64,000 nt of DNA from Shimia isoporae (GCF_004346865.1 NZ_SMGR01000001.1:1550001-1614000); one strand, 5' to 3'. Positions 20,079 to 28,655 are shown, numbered from the stretch's first letter. Notes: generated from the letters alone by a model not told the origin. Numbers and translations: made by a program.

Positions 20079-20091
20079 GGCTGGTTGATAT

Positions 20092-20120
20092 CGGTGGCCT
20101 CTCGCGATGGAAGGCCACCG
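20092..20120. terminator. Hairpin between convergent genes
   Basis: An 8-bp perfect stem (CGGTGGCC / GGCCACCG) sits in the 51-base gap between the stops of the secreted-protein gene and the HIT gene. Neither side has a long T run, so it may be a weak bidirectional terminator. Confidence 0.5.
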
Positions 20121-20129
20121 ACAGAGTGT

Positions 20130-20546
20130 TTAATCCAATACCGCGCGGATCTTGTCGGCTTGCTCTTTAAGCACGTCAAAATCCGCCATTGTGCCCGGTG
20201 GGCGCAGTTTCACACCGGCATGGCGTGGCAGAACATGGTAGTGCAGGTGAAACACCTCCTGCCCGCCCGCAGCCTCGTTAAATTGTTGCACCGTCACGCC
20301 TTCAGCGCCAAAGGCCTGCATCACCGCGTGTCCCATTTTTTGCACCGTCAACAAACAGGCAGACAATTGCTCAGGGCTTGCGTCCAACATGTTACGGCAG
20401 GGCGTCTTCGGGATCACCAGACAATGCCCGTCTGCACGCGGCATGATGTCCATGAAAACAAAAGTGTTTTCATCCTCATACAGTTTCTCCGACGGGATTT
20501 CCCCGCGCAGGATTTTCGCGAAAATGTTGTCGTTTTCATAAGACAT
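20130..20546 (-). CDS. HIT-family nucleotide-binding hydrolase
   Basis: 138 residues of the HINT branch of the histidine triad family. The triad H-x-H-x-H is His100, His102, His104 (H-L-H-Y-H-V), and the N-terminal IFAKILRGEIPS block is typical. Such proteins hydrolyse AMP-lysine or other nucleoside phosphoramidates; the physiological substrate is unknown. It follows acuI on the same strand but is separated from it by a terminator. Confidence 0.9.
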   Translation of the reverse strand: MSYENDNIFAKILRGEIPSEKLYEDENTFVFMDIMPRADGHCLVIPKTPCRNMLDASPEQLSACLLTVQKMGHAVMQAFGAEGVTVQQFNEAAGGQEVFHLHYHVLPRHAGVKLRPPGTMADFDVLKEQADKIRAVLD

Positions 20547-20571
20547 GGCGCGCGGTCTCCGTCAGCAATAC

Positions 20572-20599
20572 AAAAGGCGGGCAAGTTTCCTCACCCGCC
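20572..20599 (-). terminator. Rho-independent terminator after acuI
   Basis: Read on the minus strand, a GGCGGG/CCCGCC stem with a 12-base loop is followed by TTTTGT. It lies 23 bases beyond the acuI stop and closes the dmdA-acuI array before the HIT gene. Confidence 0.8.
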
Positions 20600-20621
20600 G
20601 TTGTCGAGATTTGTTGCTTGC

Positions 20622-21614
20622 TTATGCGTTGACGTCAACCACAACGCGACCCTGAACCTGACCCTTCAGAATATCCGCGCCCAAACCGGGCAGATCGGTT
20701 AGGGTTGCGGGCTTCACCATCGCTTCCAGCTTGTCCATCGGCAGGTCACGCGCAATCCGTTCCCATGCACGCAAACGGTTTTCGTATGGCTGCATGACCG
20801 AGTCGATGCCCAGAAGGTTCACACCACGCAGCAGGAACGGGATAACGGTTGCCGGCAGCGCCGCTCCACCGGCCAGACCGACGGCCGCAACAGACGCGCC
20901 ATACTTCATCTGCCCCAGAACCCGCGCCAGCATCTCGCCACCCACGGCATCGACACAGCCGGACCATGTCTCGCTTTCAAGAGGGCGTTTCACGGTTTCG
21001 TTCAGGTCTTCCCGCGCCACAATCTGCGTTGCGCCCAAAGACTTCAGATAATCGCCGCTTTCCGGACGCCCTGTGACACCAGCCACCTCGTAACCGAGAT
21101 TGGCCAGGATCGCGACGGCGACCGACCCCACACCGCCTGCTGCACCCGTCACCAGAACGGGACCATTGCCGGGTGTCAGACCATGATCTTCCAGCGCCAT
21201 AACAGACAACATCGACGTGAAACCCGCGGTGCCAACCGCCATGGCCTGCTGAGCGGAGATCCCTTCCGGCAGAGGCACAAGCCAATCCGCTTTGACACGC
21301 GCTTTTTGGGAATAGCCGCCCCAATGCGCCTCACCCACACGCCAGCCGGTCAGAACAACCTTATCGCCCGGCTTGTAGCGGTCATCGCTGCTTTCCTCGA
21401 CAGTGCCCGCGAAATCAATGCCCGGCACATGCGGATACTTCCGCACCAGTCCACCGCCTTTGGCAGACAGGCACAATCCGTCCTTGTAGTTCACTGTAGA
21501 ATATTCGACCGCAACGGTCACTTCGGCGTCAGGCAAATCCGCCACCGAAAGCTCCTTGATCGAAGCGCTCGCCAGACCCTCTTCGTTCTGGTCCATCACC
21601 AATGCATTGAACAC
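20622..21614 (-). CDS. acuI: Acryloyl-CoA reductase (NADPH), MDR family
   Basis: 330-residue zinc-independent medium-chain dehydrogenase. Blocks YSTVNYKDGLC, VPGIDFAGTV, GWRVGEAHWGGY and VTGAAGGVGS (NADPH-binding) match the AcuI/YhdH family. AcuI reduces toxic acryloyl-CoA to propionyl-CoA, the exit from acrylate made by DMSP cleavage. It lies 46 bases downstream of dmdA, as in other roseobacters, so DMSP demethylation and acrylate disposal are encoded together. A terminator follows. Confidence 0.93.
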   Translation of the reverse strand: MFNALVMDQNEEGLASASIKELSVADLPDAEVTVAVEYSTVNYKDGLCLSAKGGGLVRKYPHVPGIDFAGTVEESSDDRYKPGDKVVLTGWRVGEAHWGGYSQKARVKADWLVPLPEGISAQQAMAVGTAGFTSMLSVMALEDHGLTPGNGPVLVTGAAGGVGSVAVAILANLGYEVAGVTGRPESGDYLKSLGATQIVAREDLNETVKRPLESETWSGCVDAVGGEMLARVLGQMKYGASVAAVGLAGGAALPATVIPFLLRGVNLLGIDSVMQPYENRLRAWERIARDLPMDKLEAMVKPATLTDLPGLGADILKGQVQGRVVVDVNA

Positions 21615-21660
21615 TTTGTCATTCTCCTATCTAGCGGCGCTTTCGCGCCGGAATATTTCG

Positions 21661-22764
21661 CTATGCCCAGAAGGCCTCGTAAACGGTGGCAGGCCGCACC
21701 CCATCCGGAGTCAGAACATCCAACTCGGTTCCCACATCCCAATGCGTCATGCGGATCATCCCAATCGAAACATTCGTATTGAAATCGGGGGAAAATGCCG
21801 CGCTGCTTATGTTGCCGACGTGGTGCTCTCCATCCATCACCGGCCACAATCGGTCACAAGCCGCCACTGGGGCCCCATGAATTTCCACCGGCCTAATCTG
21901 TCGCACGGGCCCCTCTTGCGCCACGCGCAGCAGGGCATCCCGCCCGACACAGCCAATGGCCGTATTCGTGTTGCAAAACCGACCCAATCCACATTCGTGC
22001 GGCGTGTTGTCATCGGTCATGTCATTGCCATAGCTGAGCAATCCGCCTTCGATCCGTTCGATCAAATTGGGACAGCCCGCACGCACATCAAGATCCTTTC
22101 CGGCTTCCATCAAGGCGTTCCAAAGCGGCATGCCGATGTCGCCGCCTTCAACGTAGATTTCGAACCCTCCCTGCTTGGAGTACCCGGAACGCGCCACGAC
22201 AAGGCTACGTCCCTGAAACTCGAACCAGCCAAAGCGGAAAAACTTAACATCACGGACCTTGTCTCCAAACACCCGCGCCATCAACTCATCGGCAAGCGGC
22301 CCCTGCACCGCCAGAGGGCTCACATCCGGCTCATCCACCAACACATCAAGCCGGTAACCATAGGCAATACCCTTGACCCAAAACAGCAAATCGCTGTCAG
22401 CAATGGAAATCCACCATCTGTCCTCGGCCAGCTTCACGGCCACGGGATCATTCAGCATCCCGCCCGTTTCGTCCACGATCGGCACATAAAAACACTGCCC
22501 GGGCAGCATTGAGCGCAAATCCCGCGGTGTGAGCATTTGCATCAAGCGGCCAGCGTCCGGACCGCGCAACTCAACCTGCCGCTCTACGGCCACATCCCAC
22601 ACCTGAACCGCCGACTTTAGATGCCGGTAGTCTTCTTCAACCGAGCGGAATACTGTGGGCAAAAGCATACGGTTGTAGACTGTGTAAGCCTTTACGCCTG
22701 CTGCCTCCACGCCTTCCGAAAACGGCGTTCGACGCAGCCGACGCGATGGGGAAATCAGTGCCAT
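21661..22764 (-). CDS. dmdA: Dimethylsulfoniopropionate demethylase
   Basis: 367-residue member of the glycine-cleavage T-protein fold. DmdA moves a methyl group from DMSP to tetrahydrofolate, giving methylmercaptopropionate. Features are VWDVAVERQVEL-GPDA, the DPVAVKL-EDRWW-SIADSDLL block and CNTNTAIGCVGRDAL, all closer to DmdA than to GcvT. The acuI neighbour confirms the assignment. The start overlaps the DinB gene by 10 bases, so it is probably translated from the same mRNA as the upstream DinB, DUF1326 and DUF2182 genes. Confidence 0.92.
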   Translation of the reverse strand: MALISPSRRLRRTPFSEGVEAAGVKAYTVYNRMLLPTVFRSVEEDYRHLKSAVQVWDVAVERQVELRGPDAGRLMQMLTPRDLRSMLPGQCFYVPIVDETGGMLNDPVAVKLAEDRWWISIADSDLLFWVKGIAYGYRLDVLVDEPDVSPLAVQGPLADELMARVFGDKVRDVKFFRFGWFEFQGRSLVVARSGYSKQGGFEIYVEGGDIGMPLWNALMEAGKDLDVRAGCPNLIERIEGGLLSYGNDMTDDNTPHECGLGRFCNTNTAIGCVGRDALLRVAQEGPVRQIRPVEIHGAPVAACDRLWPVMDGEHHVGNISSAAFSPDFNTNVSIGMIRMTHWDVGTELDVLTPDGVRPATVYEAFWA

Positions 22765-23273
22765 GACGAACCCTCCGGCATCAAAACGAGATCAGTTGCT
22801 CCCGGATCACGATCCAGGCTGGTCAGCATCGCGTGAATCTGTCCGCGATGGTGGGTTTGGTGGTTAAACAATCCGACGACACAGTCCGCCAGCGGTTTGG
22901 ACATCTCCCTGTCCAGCATCACCGCGTGCCAGTGCAAATCGCCGCTCAAAGTGTCTTCGCTCACCCGATCCGCCCATTGCCCGATCCGCTGATCCATGCG
23001 CAGTCTTTCTTGCGACCAAACCGCGAATGTCGGGCATATATCGATGTGCTCTTTGGCCGGAACCGATGGCCCCTCGCCACCGTCAAGCCGGCTCATCCAC
23101 AGGAAATCGCCCCAAAGGATATGATTGAGTGTTGCCATGACCGAGCCAAAAAACGCGCCGCGATCAGCCCGTAATTCCGCCTCGGTCAGCTTTTCACACG
23201 CCGCCCGCACCTGCCCGTTCTGCCACGCGTTATAGCGGGCCATCATCTGGCAATATGCAGGCGTCACAGTCAT
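22755..23273 (-). CDS. DinB-family putative metal-dependent protein
   Basis: 172 residues forming the four-helix DinB/YfiT-like fold. The three metal-ligand histidines are visible: one in NHILWGD and two in NHQTHHRGQ. Members include thiol S-transferases and uncharacterised enzymes, so the reaction is unknown. The ATG at 23273 overlaps the DUF1326 stop by one base, and the end overlaps dmdA by 10 bases, which places it firmly in the dmdA transcription unit. Confidence 0.82.
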   Translation of the reverse strand: MTVTPAYCQMMARYNAWQNGQVRAACEKLTEAELRADRGAFFGSVMATLNHILWGDFLWMSRLDGGEGPSVPAKEHIDICPTFAVWSQERLRMDQRIGQWADRVSEDTLSGDLHWHAVMLDREMSKPLADCVVGLFNHQTHHRGQIHAMLTSLDRDPGATDLVLMPEGSSWH

Positions 23274-23977
23274 TACCGAGGACCTTTCCAGTCGATCGGG
23301 CATATCTCCGCGGACTTGCCGCCAAAGTCCCAGACGCGGCCGAAGTCACGAACTTTGGACTTGGTACCAACCGCTGCAATAATGTCCGGCCCCATCCAGT
23401 ACTTGGAGTTGGAAATCATAACCGGGTGGTCGGGACTGGCACCGTCCAGCATTTCGACCTCACCCTGAATCTTGCGCCCGACATAGAGCCCGCGCTTCTT
23501 GCCGTCGCGCACGATCTCCACCTTCTCACGCTCTGCCGAGAAAATGTCGCTGACCAGCATTGTGAACAGGCCTGTCGTGCCGCCCGCCTTGCCCGAGAAG
23601 ATTTCGAGCAGACCCTGATAGGCCTTACCGCTCGCACGATCATCCACATAGGCTGCCACGCGCCAGTCGCCTTCCGCCATCTTGCCGGGGATGTACACCA
23701 TCAGGCCGACGTTGAGCCCGGACAGGTCCTCACCTTCGTAATGACCCTCATCAATGGCAATCGCCATCCAGGCCTTACAATCTCCCTCTGTCGGCGGGTG
23801 CTGACCCAACGACACAACGCAGGGACAAAACACTGTGCAAGAGCAGTTCAGGATCAATTCGCCTTTGATCGCCCATTCCGTTGGCGTCATCTTGCGACGC
23901 TTTGGGTTCGTCATCCGGTTGTCGATCCGTTGCGACACCGGCAGCTTGTCCGCATCAGGTTTGCGCTCCACAGCCAT
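23273..23977 (-). CDS. DUF1326 domain protein
   Basis: 234 residues. After a basic N-terminus comes a Cys-rich motif L-N-C-S-C-T-V-F-C-P-C, the mark of DUF1326 and a plausible metal site, then a beta-rich domain. The ATG at 23977 follows a strong AGGA ribosome site by a few bases and is preferred to the ORF start at 24238, which would overlap the DUF2182 gene deeply. DUF1326 genes often pair with DUF2182 membrane proteins, as here; a role in metal handling is an inference only. Confidence 0.82.
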   Translation of the reverse strand: MAVERKPDADKLPVSQRIDNRMTNPKRRKMTPTEWAIKGELILNCSCTVFCPCVVSLGQHPPTEGDCKAWMAIAIDEGHYEGEDLSGLNVGLMVYIPGKMAEGDWRVAAYVDDRASGKAYQGLLEIFSGKAGGTTGLFTMLVSDIFSAEREKVEIVRDGKKRGLYVGRKIQGEVEMLDGASPDHPVMISNSKYWMGPDIIAAVGTKSKVRDFGRVWDFGGKSAEICPIDWKGPR

Positions 23978-23979
23978 GA

Positions 23980-24783
23980 TTATCCTCCATAAATCAGGTT
24001 TGGCATGACGCAGATCACGCCTCCGCCAACGATCAATGCCACGCCCATCGGCTTGGTCACATGGTGACCGATTTGCGGCAACTTTTCCAAGACCATAAAG
24101 AGCGTCGCGAGCCCCATCCACAACAGGCTCATAACGCCGCCCACAAAACCCAGAGCCATAAAGCCCCAGCAGCATCCGACACAAAATGCGCCAAGGCCAA
24201 GCCCCATGCGCAGTCCGCCTGCGAACCCGGTTTTCCAATGTCCGAGGAAGTAGGTCATCGGACTATGACACACGCCGTGACAGACCTCCTTGGCGCGAGT
24301 GAACTGGAACGCTCCGACGGCAATCATCAATCCGCCCGCTACCCACGGGCTCTTAGCAATACCAAGCATATCCACAACGCCACCGAACAAAAGCGCAAGC
24401 TGAACTGCCGTGATCAATGCTGCAAACGCCACCCAAACAATAAAGTAGCCCAGCAAAACGCCGACCCAGCCACCCCAGCTGCCATCTGCGCTTACCATCA
24501 GCCTTTGATAGTTTGTCAGGGTCGGCACAATCGTGGGCAACATCATTGCCGCCATCATGATCGCCCACATCGCAAAAAGCGGGCCAAAATTGGCCATCGG
24601 CATGTACATCGGCATGCGAGGATCCATCATCGCCATGCGTTTGCCCATCTCGCCCGGGCGACCAATGAAATCCACATCCATGGACCGGGCCATGTCAAAC
24701 ATGACCCACCACGCGATCAGGATAGCCGCGAAGAACGACAGCCACAGAATACTGCGAACGGACAAAAATCCGGTACGTGTCAT
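23980..24783 (-). CDS. DUF2182 integral membrane protein
   Basis: 267 residues with about six to seven helices and Met-rich stretches between helices 1 and 2 (M-A-M-M-D-P-R-M-P-M-Y-M-P-M). The conserved W-A-I-M-M-A-A-M-M-L-P and F-C-V-G-C-C-W-G segments define DUF2182. Methionine and cysteine clusters are suggestive of soft-metal (copper-type) binding. The ATG at 24783 is chosen for its GGGAGGAG ribosome site. It is the first gene of the array leading to dmdA and acuI and is divergent from the GntR regulator. Confidence 0.8.
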   Translation of the reverse strand: MTRTGFLSVRSILWLSFFAAILIAWWVMFDMARSMDVDFIGRPGEMGKRMAMMDPRMPMYMPMANFGPLFAMWAIMMAAMMLPTIVPTLTNYQRLMVSADGSWGGWVGVLLGYFIVWVAFAALITAVQLALLFGGVVDMLGIAKSPWVAGGLMIAVGAFQFTRAKEVCHGVCHSPMTYFLGHWKTGFAGGLRMGLGLGAFCVGCCWGFMALGFVGGVMSLLWMGLATLFMVLEKLPQIGHHVTKPMGVALIVGGGVICVMPNLIYGG

Positions 24784-24834
24784 ATCTCCTCCCTTAGATG
24801 CCATCACTAGCGACTCGACCTTTGCCATTTTTAA

Positions 24835-24843
24835 TGTCAGACA
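24835..24843. promoter_or_regulatory. Palindrome TGTCAGACA, putative GntR operator 1
   Basis: Nine-base palindrome in the 94-base gap between the divergent DUF2182 and GntR genes. A second copy with the same half-sites lies 33 bases on (24868-24876), close to three helical turns, a spacing that suits cooperative binding by a FadR-type dimer. Confidence 0.6.
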
Positions 24844-24867
24844 ATTGAAGCAGCCGCAAACACTAAA

Positions 24868-24876
24868 TGTCTGACA
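24868..24876. promoter_or_regulatory. Palindrome TGTCTGACA, putative GntR operator 2
   Basis: Second TGTC-N-GACA site. It ends one base before the GntR start codon, where a ribosome site would be expected. Binding here would repress the regulator's own gene. Confidence 0.6.
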
Positions 24877-24877
24877 A

Positions 24878-25609
24878 ATGAAAATCGACCCACAAAGCCC
24901 CGCAGATCTTTCTGCTCAAATCGCCAAGGCGATCCGCGACGCCATTGTGAACGGCCAGATGATCGTTGACGAGCGCCTGCCTTCGGAAACCGAACTCTGC
25001 GACCAATTCGATGTGTCCCGTTCCACCGTCCGAGAAGCCCTAAAGCGGTTGGCGGCCCAGAACCTGATCCGTACGCAGCGCGGCGCCACAGGAGGAGCTT
25101 TCGTTCGCCGACTAAGCTATGACGAAGCGCAGTCTCAACACGTGACCACCTCGACGCTGCTGCTGTCGATGAACGCGGTGGATTTTGAAACGGCCTGCGA
25201 GGCCCGCTTTGCGCTGGAGCGCGCCTGCGCCCCTTTGTCCGCGACACGCCGTACACCCGACCATCTGGCGACGATGCGCGCGGAAATCCATCGACAGGCT
25301 CAGCCTGGCCTGTCTGACGAGCGCTTCTGCGACAGCGACGTAGCCTTTCACCGGGCTTTGGTGGACGGCGCCGGAAACCCCGTTCTGTCTTACCAACTGG
25401 CAGGCGCGGTCGAAGCCATGCAGCCTCTTATGAATATGATCACCTTCACCCAACGCAATCGAGACGAAATTATTTCGCTTCACACCCAGATCGCGGATGC
25501 TCTCGAAGCTCAGGATGGTACAAAGGCCGACACCGCCCTCTCCCAACTTTCCGACTACACGTTGACGTTAGGCCGCAAGGCGATGGAAGCACGCGCCAGA
25601 CGCGACTGA
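24878..25609 (+). CDS. GntR/FadR-family transcriptional regulator
   Basis: 243 residues: an N-terminal winged helix (LPSETELCDQFDVSRSTVREALKRLAAQNLIRTQRG, about 29-65) and a C-terminal all-helical FCD domain (about 90-235) with the usual acidic and His ligand positions (D-V-A-F-H). It diverges from the array containing dmdA and acuI and is the obvious candidate regulator, perhaps sensing an acryloyl-CoA-type or DMSP-derived ligand; this is inferred from position. No Shine-Dalgarno site precedes the ATG, because a palindrome fills that place, so the mRNA may be leaderless or weakly translated. Confidence 0.87.
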   Translation: MKIDPQSPADLSAQIAKAIRDAIVNGQMIVDERLPSETELCDQFDVSRSTVREALKRLAAQNLIRTQRGATGGAFVRRLSYDEAQSQHVTTSTLLLSMNAVDFETACEARFALERACAPLSATRRTPDHLATMRAEIHRQAQPGLSDERFCDSDVAFHRALVDGAGNPVLSYQLAGAVEAMQPLMNMITFTQRNRDEIISLHTQIADALEAQDGTKADTALSQLSDYTLTLGRKAMEARARRD

Positions 25610-25894
25610 ACATTGCGAGCAGGTCGGTGAAAATACGACCACCGCCAATCCCTGAGAGCGATTGTCAACACGCTGACATCTTGACGCGTCCGTTCGCTCC
25701 CGAACGCCCGCCACATCTGGCTGGTCACTGGTTTGACGACATACGACCATGCGCTCCAGTTTCCCGGACAATTCAACGCACAAACGTCACCGACGTTTTG
25801 CCGACGCAATACCGACGTTGTGCAGACAGGTATTTTTCCCAAACAACCCGCCCCTTGCGACTCGCGCCCGCGCCGCATATCTAAATACTGTTCC

Positions 25895-26205
25895 TTCGGG
25901 GACTATGGACATAAACGCGCTTGTAATAAACGGATCGGACCCGGGGGCGGTACCCGGCGTCTCCACCAAACATCCTTCATTTGGGGATCATGGGGACGAA
26001 ATAGGATCGACGGACGTCTAAAGAAGTTAGCTTTGTCTCGGCTGTCTGCCACCGTTATCGGCGAAACTAGTACAATTGCAAATGACAATCGTGCTCCGGT
26101 AGCAGTCGCTGCGTAAGCAGTGCCTAAAACCGAACTTTAAGCCCTGACGCTAGCTGCCTCAGGCGGGGTTCGCAGGTACCTGGCAACAGAAACCTGCACC
26201 TAACC
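25895..26205 (+). ncRNA. ssrA: Two-piece (permuted) tmRNA gene
   Basis: Circularly permuted alphaproteobacterial tmRNA. The acceptor piece comes first and ends in CCA at 25968, with a T-arm stem CCGGG/CCCGG and loop GGCGGTA. After a 23-base spacer removed in maturation, the coding piece starts at 25992 with GGGGACG, which pairs with the acceptor strand CGTCTCC. The tag frame at 26078-26116 reads ANDNRAPVAVAA then TAA. A pseudoknot-like hairpin (GCAGGT/ACCTGC, 26172-26197) follows. The outer 5' and 3' ends are approximate. The 285 bases between the GntR stop and the RNA show no gene. Confidence 0.93.
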
Positions 26206-26371
26206 TTCTGAAGTATCTACTTTTTCAGCTTCGATAACGCTGGATCCCTTTGATTTATTGATCGAACGGTGTCTTTGGCCGGTCTGGAATCCCCGACCAT
26301 CGGATCGTTCCGGGTTAAACACTTCAATAACACTTTCACCATAGATTACCCGCTAAGGTGGAAACTTGGGG

Positions 26372-26803
26372 ATGAAAATGGACAAAAAGCAGATCATCAA
26401 AGACTGGTTTCAAAGGGTCTGGATTGACATGGATCTGGACGCTGTTGACGAATACTTCGAACCTGACACCGAAGCCGAAGGGCTTTTGCCGGACTTCGGC
26501 ATCGGTCCCAATGACTTCAAAGTCTTTGTGCCGATGTGTCGAGCGCTACTCGAAAGCCTTGAAGTACACGTCGATAAGGTTCTGGAAGAAGGCAATTGGG
26601 TCTCGGCTATTACATCGATGCGCGCAGTGAACCCAACGACGGGTCAACCTTTCGCCGCACATGGTCAGCTGTTCTGCCGATTCAAAGAGGACAAGATCGT
26701 CGAAGCCTACAATGCGTTCGACTATCTGTCTTTCTTCACACAACTGGGGTATCTGCCGCCGCAATCGCTAGAGCTGGGTCTCACGGGGCAAAAGATCGCC
26801 TGA
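26372..26803 (+). CDS. SnoaL-like/NTF2-fold protein
   Basis: 143 residues with the cone-shaped NTF2-like fold of SnoaL polyketide cyclases and ester cyclases: D-W-F-x-R-V-W near the start, a hydrophobic pocket, and the closing strand H-G-Q-L-F-C-R-F-K-E-D-K-I-V-E-A-Y. The function could be enzymatic or ligand binding; nothing nearby fixes it. The ATG at 26372 with an upstream AAGGTGG is preferred to the TTG at 26366. Confidence 0.75.
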   Translation: MKMDKKQIIKDWFQRVWIDMDLDAVDEYFEPDTEAEGLLPDFGIGPNDFKVFVPMCRALLESLEVHVDKVLEEGNWVSAITSMRAVNPTTGQPFAAHGQLFCRFKEDKIVEAYNAFDYLSFFTQLGYLPPQSLELGLTGQKIA

Positions 26804-26851
26804 CAAAAAAATTCACTTGGTTTTTTGACGCCACGTCTCTAGCCAAGTCGC

Positions 26852-28102
26852 ATGACGCAGGCAACCAACCTATCTGAACTGTTCCGAACCTTCGGACGCA
26901 TCGGCCTTTTGTCGTTCGGCGGACCAGCCGCGCAAATAAGTCTTATGCATCAGAGCCTTGTCGAAGAAAAAGCCTGGCTAAAAGAAAAGGAATTTCTGGG
27001 AGCGCTTTCGTTTTGCATGCTTCTTCCCGGACCGGAAGCCATGCAACTTGCGACCTTTTGCGGCTGGAAATTACGTGGCACGCTCGGCGGACTGATCGCA
27101 GGCCTCCTGTTCGTTTTACCAGGAGCAGCGGTGATCTTCGGCCTAGTTGCAATTTATGCACTGTTTGGCGATCTACCCTTGGTTAGCGCGGCTTTTCTAG
27201 GTGTCAAAGCGGCGGTTGTAGCCATAATCCTTCAAGCTTTGCTCCGTTTGTCCGGCAAAATGTTGACGACTTGGTTCAATCGGATCATCGCCATGGCAAG
27301 TTTCGCCGCGCTGTATTTCGGAATTTTGCCGTTTCCCGCAGTTATTGCACTGTCCGCGACTGCGGGTCTGATCATAAACGCAACAGATAATGCGGAACCA
27401 ACAACGGAATCCAAGCAAATCAGTGGCAGTCACACGCTGCGCACCGCATTGATCTGGGGAGCATTATGGGCTGTTCCTATTGGGCTTCTGTTTCTGGCCG
27501 ACGCCCCGTTCCTGCAAGACGTCGCTGTCTTCTTCTCTCGCCTGGCTGTCGTCACCTTCGGGGGCGCTTACGCTGTATTGGCTTATATGGTGCAAACCGT
27601 ATCACAAGACTACGGCTGGCTGACAACAGGCCAAATGATGGATGCGCTTGGCCTTGCAGAGACCACGCCAGGTCCTCTTATTCTGGTCACCCAATTTGTC
27701 GCGACACTCGCAGGATACCAACAAGGTGGTCTCTGGTTGGGGTTCGCAGCGGGTTTGACCGCTTTGTGGTGCACCTTCGTGCCCTGTTTTCTCTGGATTT
27801 TCGCAGGCGCGCCCCATGTGGATCGGATTCTTGCCTCTCCAAGGCTAAGCAATGCACTCACAGCAATATCCGCAGCCGTTGTTGGAGTGATTGCCAACCT
27901 CGGTCTCTGGTTCACGGTCAATCTGCTTTTCCCTGAAACCGTTTTGACCATAGTCGGCGAAGTGCCAGATGTGACCTCAACCAACTGGATCGCAGCCGCG
28001 TTGACCGCCCTCGCCTGCGCGTTGATATTTTTTGCGCGCCTCTCTCTTTTGAGCACTTTGGCGATCTGCGCTGCCGCCGGTCTGGGATTAGGTCTCCTTT
28101 AG
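26852..28102 (+). CDS. chrA: Chromate transporter, long-chain CHR family
   Basis: 416 residues made of two homologous CHR domains. The N-terminal half has SFGGPAAQI-LMHQ and LPGPEAMQLATFCGW; the C-terminal half has the related T-FGGAYAVLAY and ETTPGPLILVTQFV. The family exports chromate, driven by the proton gradient; sequence alone cannot exclude other oxyanions. It follows the SnoaL-like gene by 48 bases on the same strand, with no chrB regulator near. Confidence 0.88.
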   Translation: MTQATNLSELFRTFGRIGLLSFGGPAAQISLMHQSLVEEKAWLKEKEFLGALSFCMLLPGPEAMQLATFCGWKLRGTLGGLIAGLLFVLPGAAVIFGLVAIYALFGDLPLVSAAFLGVKAAVVAIILQALLRLSGKMLTTWFNRIIAMASFAALYFGILPFPAVIALSATAGLIINATDNAEPTTESKQISGSHTLRTALIWGALWAVPIGLLFLADAPFLQDVAVFFSRLAVVTFGGAYAVLAYMVQTVSQDYGWLTTGQMMDALGLAETTPGPLILVTQFVATLAGYQQGGLWLGFAAGLTALWCTFVPCFLWIFAGAPHVDRILASPRLSNALTAISAAVVGVIANLGLWFTVNLLFPETVLTIVGEVPDVTSTNWIAAALTALACALIFFARLSLLSTLAICAAAGLGLGLL

Positions 28103-28181
28103 AAGCTAATTTTCGCCCAGTCGTCTTTCGTTTCGCGCCGAATCTACTATGCTGAACGCAAGTCACTCAAAGAGAAGAGCC

Positions 28182-28655
28182 ATGTCCCGCACAATCGACT
28201 ATGGAAACCTCATGCACCGCGCAATGCGGTCGTTGATTCAGGACGTGCTGACGGATGTGCAAGCCAACGGTTTGCCGGGCGACCACCACTTCTTTATTAC
28301 CTTTGACACGCAGCACCCTGAAGTCGACATCGCGCCTTGGCTGTCTGACCGGTATCCGGGCGAAATGACCGTCGTGATGCAGCACTGGTATGATGGGTTA
28401 CGCGTTACGGACGAAGGTTTCGCCGTAACGTTGAACTTTGGCGATAATCCTGAACCTTTGTACATTCCCTATGACGCAATCAAAACATTCGTCGACCCGT
28501 CGGTCGAGTTTGGACTGCGCTTTGAAACGCAGGATGACGAAGACGATGAAGATGAATTGCTTGATGAAGTAGAAGACGAGATTACCGTCGAAGAGGTCGA
28601 AGAAGAACCCCGAAAAGACGCCGAAGTTGTGTCGCTGGACAGCTTCCGGAAATAA
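28182..28655 (+). CDS. sspB: SspB-family ClpXP adaptor
   Basis: 157 residues matching the alphaproteobacterial SspB type: a substrate-binding domain (about 1-115) with Y-x-x-L-M-H-x-A-M-R at the start and HHFFITFDTQ, then a long acidic linker (DDEDDEDELL) and a short conserved tail (VVSLDSFRK) in the place of the ClpX-docking module. It delivers ssrA-tagged proteins to ClpXP. The ATG at 28182 is chosen by family start. The tmRNA gene that makes the tags is 2 kb upstream. Confidence 0.9.
   Translation: MSRTIDYGNLMHRAMRSLIQDVLTDVQANGLPGDHHFFITFDTQHPEVDIAPWLSDRYPGEMTVVMQHWYDGLRVTDEGFAVTLNFGDNPEPLYIPYDAIKTFVDPSVEFGLRFETQDDEDDEDELLDEVEDEITVEEVEEEPRKDAEVVSLDSFRK

Noticed and set aside
25733-26116. 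127-codon plus-strand frame ending in the tmRNA tag
   Set aside because: It spans the acceptor piece, spacer and start of the coding piece of the tmRNA; only the last 12 codons are ever translated, as the tag.
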